DNA of 60,000 nucleotides from Lineus longissimus (lineage: Eukaryota; Nemertea; Pilidiophora; Heteronemertea; Lineidae), in contig NC_088324.1 of assembly GCF_910592395.1 (NCBI RefSeq), forward strand, positions 7,220,953-7,280,952, given 5' to 3'. Shown here piece by piece: positions 23,175 through 35,100 of this stretch (the stretch's first letter is position 1; each line of letters starts with the position of its first letter). The translations under genes and the position numbers were made by a program. The notes beneath the pieces are model-generated. The model was not told the origin of the DNA, searched no databases, and saw nothing but the letters and a program-made list of their open reading frames with translations.

Positions 23175-26100
23175 ATGGAAACTGGATCAGTCCTAGCCTT
23201 CTGTATTTTCCTTGCAGTGATATTGCTCTGTCCGGTCCATGTTCTTGGTAAGTGTTCCGCGTGTAAACATGTTAAAGTTGGACATGTCTTTGGTTCCATG
23301 TTCTTCCATATTCTTGGAAGTCCTTAGAGATTGTTTCTTTATTCTTTGTAAAAAGTGTGTTAAAGGGCATGAACAGAGAGGTAGACGAAGTCACCTTACA
23401 GTAGGGAGCCCTCATCTTGCAGTACATTGTATATCGAAACTATTCATGACCGTATCTGCAATGATCCTATCACTATCACTTGTTAAAACACAACCCGGTC
23501 GCCTAACTGGCTTAGTCAGTAACCTGAAGACCGCCAAGTTGCCGATCTACCTCCTGCCTACTGTCCTCCTTTAATGCAGCAGTCCATACTTTTGGAAAGT
23601 TCTAAAGGAATGGGTTCCATCTAGGACGTTATCTTAAGCTAATTACTTCAAGGTTCCTTATTCGTAAGTATGGATTCCCATCTTCTTGGTAACACTAGTA
23701 GGAGGCTTCCCACTTCTTTTAAGAAGTGGGAAAAAGCCAAAGTTAGAGAAACCGTTAAAACGGTTTCTCTAACTTTGGCTTGATTTATCCGACAAAAGTC
23801 CGACCTTGTCCGACTTTCCTGTGAAAGGTCGGATTTTTACTGAGAATAAAGTAGGATAGTAAATATCAAAGGCCTATGTTGAATGGGGTTAATGAGGTGT
23901 GAGCCAAACACTCCTTAGTGCGAGTACTAATTAGCTCACACAATTAGGCCACAGATAGTGCAGATTATGCAGAAACTGAGAATGAAGAACCTCCCCCGAG
24001 GTGAGCCGGTTTAATTTCTTTGATTTCCTCATCTGAGGTTCAATTCCTCTCATTTCTCTATCTGCGGTTGAAATCCTCTTATTTTCTCATCTGCGCTTTC
24101 ATTCTTCTAATTTTCTCATCTACTATTTGAATCATCTACTTCCTCATATGTAGTTTGATTCCTCGAATTGTGTATCTTCTGTAAGTGATTCCTCGTACAT
24201 GTATTTCCTTATTTGTGGTTTCTATCCTCTAATTTCTCCACCTACTGTTTAAATCCTTTAAATGCCCCCATCTTCTTTTGAAGGAGGTCAAGCATGTCTT
24301 TCAGACACCTTCGGCCCTCGTGTCGTTAAACGAGAGGAGCCCGTTGAACTTGAAGGTAAGGCCAGGCGCGAGGCAACTATCGTGCACTAGTGGGTAACTT
24401 TTTCCGACTTCTTAACAGTTTCTTTAACTTATTCCAGATATATCCAACAGAAGTCCGACTTTGTCCGACTTTTCCCTGTGAGGTCGAATTTCTGAAAAAA
24501 AGAAAACCTGTGAAAAATACAAGGGCTTCCAAAAATAGGACATTAAAGATCAAAAGCCTATGTTGAAATGGATCAATTAACTGACTTAATTGGGTTAGCT
24601 AATTAGTATACACAGCAGTAATGTCCCCGATAACGTAAGTGTCCTTCCCTTTTGTATGGTGAGGGATTAAGGCGTGGTTCTAAATGGACCCATTGCCTTG
24701 GATACCTCAGACACTAAAAGTACATAGAATGGCCTTGTCTCCTGGACACTCTATTCTAGGATGTTTAAAACGGTTACACCGGTCCCGTGTTTTTTTTCAT
24801 GCGCCAATTATTATCGAGTCTTCGATGACGGTTACTCGATTTAGAAATTTAGTCATCTCATTTTTAATGATTTGATTGTTTCAGACCGTCCAGAGCCAGA
24901 ACCACCCCAAATCACCGGGTTCCCTCCAGGTCCAGTGACAGCTGGAACACAACTACGCGTTTTGTGCTTTGCCCCCGGAAACCCATACATGTACGAATGG
25001 TACAAAGATGGTAAAAAAGTAACAACATCTTCCAGTTACGATTTCCAAGTTACGAAAGAGAGTGCTGGTGGCTACTTTTGCAAGGCGGGAAGACAAACTT
25101 GTTATAGAGTCAGCAGTCGCAAGATCTTGGATGTTTATTGTGAGTACCAATCACAAGTCGCCGTTACATTTTCGATTTAGAGAAACTCTACCCCTCACAC
25201 ATGGGTTTCACTACCATAGACCGTTATATTGTTCAAAATAGAAAACGTTAATTTATCAAAACTTCCTGGTTCACAGACGATCGAAGTCATGGATTATGTA
25301 GCGGTCTGAAATATTACCGTATGGGAAAAGTGTCCTCACATAGATCTATATTGTATGGTGTAGATACTAGTGTATAAAGACACAATAGCCTGCAATCCCT
25401 TTATGATTAACGGCGTAAAAACCCATCATCATCATCATCGTCATCATCATCATCACAATCACCATCACCATCACCATCACCATCACCATCACCACCTTAT
25501 TATTTACTGTGTCCTCCTTATGACTTTTTTCTTCTTTTTTCTACCTGGTTTAACTTAACCTTATAATTTACTGATATTATATTACACCTGTTTTTATTTG
25601 GAGTTGTCTTATAGTGCGTTCGATTTCTAGCGCAGCGCTTCGGTAGGCATCGGATCTCGCGCCTCGAGGCGTATGCCGAGTATGAATCGAGCCCGAACGC
25701 TCTCGCGCCAGGCCCGAGTAAATTTAGGGTAACGTAGCGTCACAAAGAATGACCAGACACACTACCGGATATGCGTTAACTACAAAAACGACTTACTAAC
25801 CTTATTGAACAATTTGTTCACATCGAAATATCAATTTCCTCCAATAGCTACTTTATTTTTGCCAAAAAAAGTGCAGTCTGATGCAATAAACACATTTTGT
25901 GTATTTTGCAAAACCGGCATTAACAGAATCGTTTGCCATCTTTTCTCAAGGGTCACGTGCGGCGGCCATTTTATGTCGAGGTAAACCGCTCGCAGGGTCG
26001 ATCACTTCAGCCTGGCGCGAGATGAGGTGCCAGCACCAAAAGGAACGCACTGGCGCTTACTCGCGATGCGCCAGTTAATTGAACACGCTATTACTATTGG

Positions 26101-29100
26101 TATATTCCTGGGTTGTCGGAAACCATTTGTCCAGTCCTATTTTGATATTATCTATTCCTGGCAAGACAAATCTTGCAGTGATTTCCCATGCAGCAACCGT
26201 ACAAAATTGTAATCTCTATTTCAGATAAAGCCGATTCCGTCGTCGTGTCATCTGGTAAGACCTCATCCTATGCTGGAGAAAAAGACAAGTTCACATGTAC
26301 AGTGACTGGAGGCAACCCCACCCCCACTGTTAAGCTCTTCTTCAAGCGATCAGGTGGTACACCAGTGGAGGTCACCCAAGGTCAGGACAGGATCATGGTC
26401 AAAGAAGACAACCAGGCCGAGTACTACTGTCAGGCGATGGTCCCTGGATATCCCACCCTCGATATGACCTCAAGTAGAAAGACCTACAATGTAACCTGTG
26501 AGTTGGTCTTTTTCACTGTACATTTCAACTGTAGTTGCCCGTGATCACGAGCACTGATTAAGGCATGGTGAGGGCATGGCGTCTTGTGAGTTTTTACAAA
26601 CTTTAATTTGATCGTAGATGTTAAAATAAGAGTGACACGAATGATTTTATGCTGCGTTCATGCTAATATTGCGACGATTTATCTAGTAGTCAACATGGTC
26701 AAAGACAAATATTTTCTTAAGTCTCTTATATCAGTGGAGAATATATATATCAATAGGTTTGATCCGATGTGAAACGGAAAAAATACCCAGTATATTTTAA
26801 TTAGTTATATTATATGACGTCCGTATTTCGGGTAATTTTCTCACCTCTCCTCTTTGTAGTTGCGAATACTAAAGTTTTCTTCCTGAATAACCCAACCGCT
26901 GCTGTCCAGGCCGGCCAAATGAAGAAGTTCACATGTGAGACAGATGAAAGTAACCCTATTACTTATATAAAGTGGTATCAACATATTATTGGATCATCTT
27001 GGCGAGACATCACCACCGGAATATCGACATCAGAGAGGCATGGTGTGTATGGTGGAAAGATCAGGATCAGTGTGTGGTCTGTGACAGCAACCAAGGCCAT
27101 GAATGGTGCAACAGTCAGATGTTCGTCAATGTACTCATTGACGCGACATGACTTTTCAACTAATGCAGACACAACAATGCATGTAAAATGTAAGTAGACA
27201 CTGGTAGACGACGTTGAAAAATAGATCCGGCCCTGCCATCTATATGCAGGATTAACAGTACTTGAATCTCTCTGCAAAAATCCGATTTGAATGCCCAATT
27301 AAACCGCATCACAACAGACATGCACCTGTCACTGAGTAAGTCGGTCGATAAAGACTGCGGATGAGTCGATCCACTATAAAATTGAGCGAGCAGATTGATT
27401 GAGCTGAACCTACCAAACTACACCTAGCTTGGTCAAGACCTTAAATCCTCTTTTGGAAGACTGCTATTTAAAAATGACCGAGTCTTGGGCAAGCAGCGAC
27501 AAGGCGTTTTCGACTCAACCCGACAATGATGACGCTGACCAATTTTTCAGCGGCAGCAAACCATGAGGGTCAGCCGACAAGTATTTGATCATGCAAGACT
27601 GGCAGTGTGCCGACACTGTTTTTAACATTCAATTCCACAGGCAGACAACGGCAGGAAAAAGGACGAAGCTGACTTCAGGGATAGCATATGAGGTCAGGGC
27701 TGGATAGTTTAATAGTATGATAAAGAAGAGTACATTGACTGTGACTGCCAATAATGGCGCATTTGAGTGAATCGAATTGTGACAATTAATATTTGAACTA
27801 TAGATTACATATAATTTGACAGAAATTTGTTATCGTTTCTTTTAGTCAACCCTTCAAAGATAACGATGACACAGAAGCCGCCGACATCAATAAATGAGGG
27901 TAAATCATTTAATATTGTATGCGAGACAGACAGTGCCAACCCTGTTGCTAACATCCAATTCCACAGGAAGAGAACAGAAGGAAACTGGGAGCAGCTGACA
28001 TCAGGGATAACATCTGAGGTCAGGGCTGCAGAGTTCAATGGCAAGATAAGGAAGAGTACACTGACTGTGACTGCTAATAGGTTGGACACCAAGGCTGTCT
28101 TCAAGTGTGAAGTGAAGGATGGCTCATTTCAAGTGGAACAAACTGCAACAGTAAATGTCTTGTGTAAGTACTGATTTTGAATTGTAAATAGGTTGAACAC
28201 CAGGCTTTTCTCACGTATGAAATGAAGAAAAGTCACACACTACCGGATGTGCGTTAACTACAAAAACGACTTACTAACCTTATTGAACAATTTGTTCACA
28301 TCGAAATATCAATTTCCTCCAATAGCTACTTTATTTTTGCCAAAAAAGTGCAGTCTGATGCAACAAACACATTTCGTGTATTTCGCAAGGCCGGCATTAA
28401 CAGAATCGTTTGCCATCTTTTCTCAAGGGTCACGTGCGTCGGCCATTTTATGTCGAGGTAACCCGCTCGCAGGGTCGCTCACTTCGGCCTGGCGCGAGAT
28501 GAGGTGCCAGCACCAAAAAGAACGCACTGGCGCTCACTCGCGCCGCGCCAGTAATCGAACACGCTATTACTATTGGTATATTGCCGGGTTGCCGGAACCA
28601 TTTGTCCAGGCCTATTTCAAAATTGTCTATTCCTTGCAAAAAAAACCTTGCAGTGATCTCCCATGCAGCAACCGTACAAAATTGTAATCTCTATTTCAGA
28701 TAAAGCCGAGTCCGCCGTCGTTTCATCTGGTAAGACCTCATCCTATGCTGGAGAAAAAGACAAGTTCACATGTACAGTGACTGGAGGCAACCCCATCCCC
28801 ACTGTTAAGCTCTTCTTCAAGCGATCAGGTGGTACACCAGTGGAGGTCACCCAAGGTCAGGACAGGATCATGGTCAAAGAAGACAACCAGGCCGAGTACT
28901 ACTGCAAGGCGATGGTCCCTGGATATCCCACCCTCGATATGACCTCAAGAAGAAAGACCTACAATGTAACCTGTGAGTTGGTCTTTTTAACTGTACATTT
29001 CAACTGTAGTTGCTCTTGATCACGAGCACTGATTAAGCCATGGTGAGGGCCTGGCGTCTAGTGAGTTTTTACAAAATTTAATTTGATCGTAGATGTTTCA

Positions 29101-32100
29101 TAATCATTAATAAGAGTGACGCAAACGATTTTATGCTGCGTTCATGCTAATATTGCGACGATTTATCTAGTAGTCAACATGGTCAAAGACAAATATTTTC
29201 CTAAGTCTCTTATATCAGTGGAGAATGCATATATCAATAGGTTTGATCCGATGTGAAACGGAAAAAATACTCAGTGTATTTTAATTAGTTATATTATATA
29301 ACGTCCGTATTTCGGGTAATTTTCTCACCTCTCGTCTTTTGTAGTTGCGAATACTAAAGTTTCCTTCCTGAATAACCCAACCGCTGCTGTCCAGGCCGGC
29401 CAAATGAAGAAGTTCACATGTGAGACAGATGAAAGTAACCCTATCACTTATATAAAGTGGCATCAACATATTATTGGATCATCATGGCGAGACATAACCA
29501 CCGGAATATCGACATCAGAGAGTAATGCTGTGTATGGTGGAAAGATCAGGATCAGTGAGTGGTCTGTGACAGCAACCAAGGCCATGAATGGTGTATCAGT
29601 CAGATGTTCGTCAAGGTACTCATTGACGGGACATGACTTTTCAACTAATGCCGACACAACAATGCATGTAAAATGTAAGTAGACACTAGTAGACGACATT
29701 GAAAAATAGATCCAGCCCTGCCATCTATATGCAGGATTAACAGCATTTGGATCTCTCTGCAAGAATCCGATTTGATGCCCAATTAAACCGCATCACAACA
29801 GACATGCACCTGTCACCGAGTAAGTCGCTCGATAAAGACTGCGGATGAGTCGATCCACTATAAAATTGACCGAGCAGATTGATTGAGCTGAACGTACCAA
29901 ACTACACCCAGCTTGGTCAAGACCCTAAATCCTCTTCTTGTTTTGGAAGTCTGCTGTTTAAAAATGACCGAGTCTTTAGCAAGCCGCGACGAGGCGTTTT
30001 CGACTCAACCCGACAATGATGGCGCTGACCAATTTTTCAGCGACAGCAAACCATTAGGATCAGCCGACAAGTATTTGATCATGCAAGACTGCCAGTGTGC
30101 CGACACTGCTTTTAACATTGAATTCCACAGGCAGACAACGGCAGGAAACTGGACGAAGCTGACTTCAGGGATAGCATATGAGGTCAGGGCTGGATAGTTT
30201 AATAGTATGATAAGGAAGAGTACATTGACTGTGACTGCCAATAATGGCGCATTTAAGTGAATCGAATTGTAACAGTTAATGTTTTAACTATAGATTACAT
30301 ATAATTTGACAGGAATTTGTTGTCGTTTCTTTTAGTCAACCCTTCAAAGATACGGATGACACAGAAGCCACCAATATCAATAAATGAAGGTGAATCTTTC
30401 AATATTGTATGCGAGACAGACAGTGCCAACCCTGTTGCTGACATCCAATTTCACAGGAAGAGAAGGGGAGGAACCTGGGAGCAGCTGACATCAGGGATAA
30501 CATCTGACGACAGGGCTGGGGAGTTCAATGGCATGATAAGGAAGAGTACAATGACTGTGACTGCGAAAAGGTTGGACACCCAGGCTGTCTTCAAGTGTGA
30601 AGTGAAGGATGGCTCATTTCAAGTGGAACAAACTGAAACAGTAAATGTCTACTGTAAGTACTGATTTTGAATTGTAAATAGGTTGAACACCATGCTTTGC
30701 TCACGTATGAAATGAAGAAAAGTTATTTTGAAGTGGGTCAAAAGGCTTATTTCAGGTGGATCAAACCTATTGTAAGTAGGCTTCAAGTGCTTTCTGACTA
30801 CAACATGCTGAACAAAAATTGAGTAGTGAATACTAGTAATTTACCTCTGTGTTTTCTTCAGTTTCTTGATGAAAAAAATTATGAAAAAAAAGATAGACAA
30901 GAATTGTGACATACATTATCATTTCATTGGGAGCTATGGCTGGTCGAAATAAATTGTCATTTTCATTCGACTAGTGAACTTAAAACTTTTGATTTCTATA
31001 CTAAGTTCACTGTTAATGGATGCATCATTCTTATCCCCATAAATCCGACTGACTTAACTTCCCATCCTTCAGTTCCACCAAATGTCAAGATCTCGTCCAA
31101 CCCGAATCCAGTCCAAGAAGGTGATACCCTGATGTTAACCTGTACAGCTCTTGGCGGCAACCCACCTTTCTACACCTACAAGTGGTTCTACAAGGACAAT
31201 GAAATACCAAATGAAACCTCAAAGGACTTCAAGATAACCGATATCAGGTACACCCAGTCTGGGACATACAAATGCCAAGCTATCAACTACTCGCCTGATG
31301 GTAAAGCCGATGGTAGTTTGGATATAGATACTCAGTGTAAGTACATTGCATTGTCAATTCGATCATAGGTTAATTAGGTATCATTAGTTCTATATTACGA
31401 GATAGTCACGATCATCTTGCGATTGAATACCTATCAACTGTCTCAAGTTATTTTGAATTTGCCCCTGCCCCATTCAACGGCTCAAAGCCTCAACATCACT
31501 TGATGACATTTTTGTGCAGATAACTAGTCGCAGATGATATGTTATAAACGGTCGGAATACTGTCATGGTTTTTTCCCTTTTTTAAAGCCGATTCTAAAAC
31601 TCTACTGGTTGGACTTTTCTGTCAAAAGGCCGGATGAAATAATCTCATCCGAGCCGGTGACAAGGCTTAGGCGCTCATGCAGTTTACTTATTGCCTTTCA
31701 ATCTCAATTTTCAGATAAGGCAAAATGGAACCCCGAACTTCCCGAAGTCTTCACTGTAGCCAGTACACCCTACTCACCAATGGAGCTCGTTCTCCATGTG
31801 ATTGCAAACCCTTCACCTACAAATGTCACTTGGTTCTTCCCAAACATGACAACAATTGGGGGAGATTTTGTGGCGGCCAAAGTGAATGATACGACATACA
31901 CTTTGAACAAGGCGTCTATCGGGGTTAACGACTATGGAAACTACATTGTTAATGTGACAAATGATGCTGGAATTTCAACGTTTAATTTTGAACAACAGGG
32001 AGCTGGTAGGTTAACAATGAGATAGAACAATAATCATTGGTAAATTAATCAATACAACATACGTTTTTAGTTGATTTGTAATGACACGAGGGGGCATTTC

Positions 32101-35100
32101 AGCCCCGAGATGAAACTTTACGCAGCTGGAGAGTCTCTCTCTTCATCACATAAAAAGTTGTCTGACCAGGGGTTGAACCCATGACCTTGAGGTAGCAGGT
32201 GAGGATGCAAATATTGAATACCAACTTTATCTCCATTGCAACTCTTGACAGTCTTGTTGGTGTTGTCTTTGGAAACTGCTGATGCGCAATCATGATATAC
32301 ATACGGTTAGTTTTGTAATAATTGTTTAGATAAATGAATTGTGAGTTTTAAAAAATTATAAGGAGGCCTTATACTTGCATCCGAGTGGTCAATACGTATC
32401 CCTTTCAGTTGGGATGCTTATTAAATATTATCTGACACTCCAAAAGCGAGAGAGAGGAATGGGGTAGACTGCTAAATGAATTTAGGGTAACGTTACAATA
32501 TTCCCCTACCTCAAAAGTTGTTCGATCTGATTATAGCATCATCTCCATTGCTCTCGTTCTAGGACCCCCGCATTTACCTTGCTGTCCTGCACTAGAGGAC
32601 GCAACTGCGGTGTCCTTGACCTTGATCTTCATGAGTAACTTCACTGGCGGATCCGTCCAGACATTCACAATTGAGAACAAAAAATCTGCTTTGAACGTAT
32701 GGGACACAGCTGTCAAGGATATTGCTGATCCTGGTACTGGGAATAACGTCGTCCAGAAGATATCCGGTCTAGGAAGTGATACAAAGTATATGGTTCGTGT
32801 GAAGGCAACCAATGATGATGGTGAAAGTGGTTATGGGAAAATCCTTGAAGCGAAAACTGAAGGTAACCTTACTTTCGCTCAATCAAGTTGGAATCAAATT
32901 GTTTGATTCAGTTAATGATAATTGATGTCCACTCAAATAAGTCAAATTAATCGATTAATCGATCAATCCATTAGTCAATTAAGCAATCATTCATTTGCAG
33001 TAAAATATCTGACTTAATATAGCGTCTGAATTCACATTCCCACTGGCGATTGGGCCCGAGATGGAGTCCCTAGGCTAATGAACCCGATTGGCGCCTCAAC
33101 TTAATAGCTCGTAAAAACTCTCCTCCGGCCCGCGGCATTGGATTAGGAATACTCCCTGCACGGAGAACAACACCACAACGTGGAGAGGGAATACTGAAGA
33201 TAAGGAACTGAGTCCAACAACCTTTTTGGGAGAAATGTGTTGTGTATTTACCCTTAATTCGCCATAATATGGTAAAACTGATTTTAATCCTGTTGGTAAT
33301 GTAATATTTCAGGTTTTTCTTAAAAAGCAAGAACAAGAAAAAAACATTATAAAACTCTTCCCATTTTCGCCAAAAATGCAACTTATGACTACGCGCTAGT
33401 ATTTCTGACTGTGGCACTTTATTCAGCAAAACGTTTTTATGCCAAATGTGGTAAATTAAAAGCGTCATGCGTCTTTCTGTTACAATATTGCAGTTGCACC
33501 ACATGTCACGTTAACCGTGGAACGCAAGGACAACCAGGTGACCGTTTCATGGACCAAACTCTTAAAGGAGTACACACAGATCCAAATCAGGTTTTGCCCG
33601 GAGGAAGGAGGAAGTTGTGGCTATCATGTTGTCGCTGACCCAACAAGCCTCACGAGCAGCTTCATGGTCAATGAGGGCACAATTTACAGCTATTATATGA
33701 TGATATTCGACGGTGAGGATGTAGTTTTCGATTCGGCGGCCGTGAAGGTGGCTACATCTGGTCCGCTTACCGCGGCAATAGGGGGCGTAATAGGAGGCTT
33801 TCTATTTCTCCTGGTCATCGTGGTCGTGTTGGCGGCGGTGTTCATACTTAAGAAGAGACGGGCAGAGCAAGGTAAATCAGACATGTAGAAACAAACGATA
33901 CAGATAACAAATATAGGCCCTACTCTCTGACAGGGATATACTTGTAATATGTTCTCTCACGGCCTATTTCCACATCAGCAATTTACGCCGCTATTGCAGT
34001 TTGTTTGGCCGACAGTTATTGGACCTGGATGGTTTATGGAGTGCACACATAGTACAGTTCAACTGCACATGTATATCACAGTGGTCATTGTGGCAGCGCA
34101 CACATAGTACATTTCAACTGCACATGTATAACACAGTGGCCATTGTGGCAGCGCACACATAGGACAGTTAAACTGCACATGTATATCACAGTGGTCATTG
34201 TGGCAGCGCACACATAGTTCAGTTCAACTGCACATGTATATCACAGTGGTCATTGTGGCAGCGCACACATATAGTACAGTTCAACTGTAATGTATATCAC
34301 AGTATGGGATGAACACGCGTAGTTATCGTCATCGATCCTGGGGAAAACCTCATGTTAATTAATGTTTGCTCATTATGCGCGGAAATCGAGCGGGCCGGAG
34401 AAGCCTCGATTTCCCTCACGATGATATACCGTGGTCGGATGGGTCATGAATTGCAATATATATATGCAGCTCATTTCTTTTTTATTCATGATTTTATCTG
34501 TTCCGCGCCTTCAGCAGTTGAAAAGTTGAACATTTCTCACCGGTATCTCCATCGCTTTAACTTCTGATTTCAGACAGAGACAGACGTACGGCTGGAGGAG
34601 ATGCTGCGGGGCTGTCCAGCACTCGCCAATCCCCTGACCCTCGTTTCCACGATCATATTTACGTCAATGTCGACAACATTCCATTGGAAAGTATGTTTAC
34701 ATTTTCCACATTATAGACAGAGTTAGCTCAACTGACAGAGTATCTGATGAAAACGTCTCGCTAGTATTCAAAAGGCTGGGCGGTGGTATACCCCTATGCC
34801 GAACCGGAGAGATCATTGCCGTTATGTATCAAAAATATAATGAGGACATGGGATATTCACAAGATAAGGACTATTTGGCTAATCATGATGGAGTGAAATA
34901 ATTCTCCTTTCAGGTGATGCTGCTCCCCCAAACCTAAACGAACCAGATTATGTCAACTGGCAGCCTCGAAAGTTACCTGTGCAAGGTAACCAAGGCTACT
35001 ATAATACTGCACGCCATGAGGGATCATGAACTGATTCCTTTTTGAAGTAGGATGTTGTCAAGATGATATGAGGCACACTGTTAATATTCAACAAGTTGGT

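Noticed and set aside
25370-25558. Histidine-rich open frame
   Set aside because: It is the translated (CAT)n microsatellite in an intron.
32099-32220. Possible second tRNA-like SINE (gggttgaaccc near 32172)
   Set aside because: Only a B-box-like phrase is present. No A box or recognisable tail could be matched.
33070-33504. 144-codon minus-strand frame
   Set aside because: It lies in the intron between the two FN3-type exons and shows no domain.
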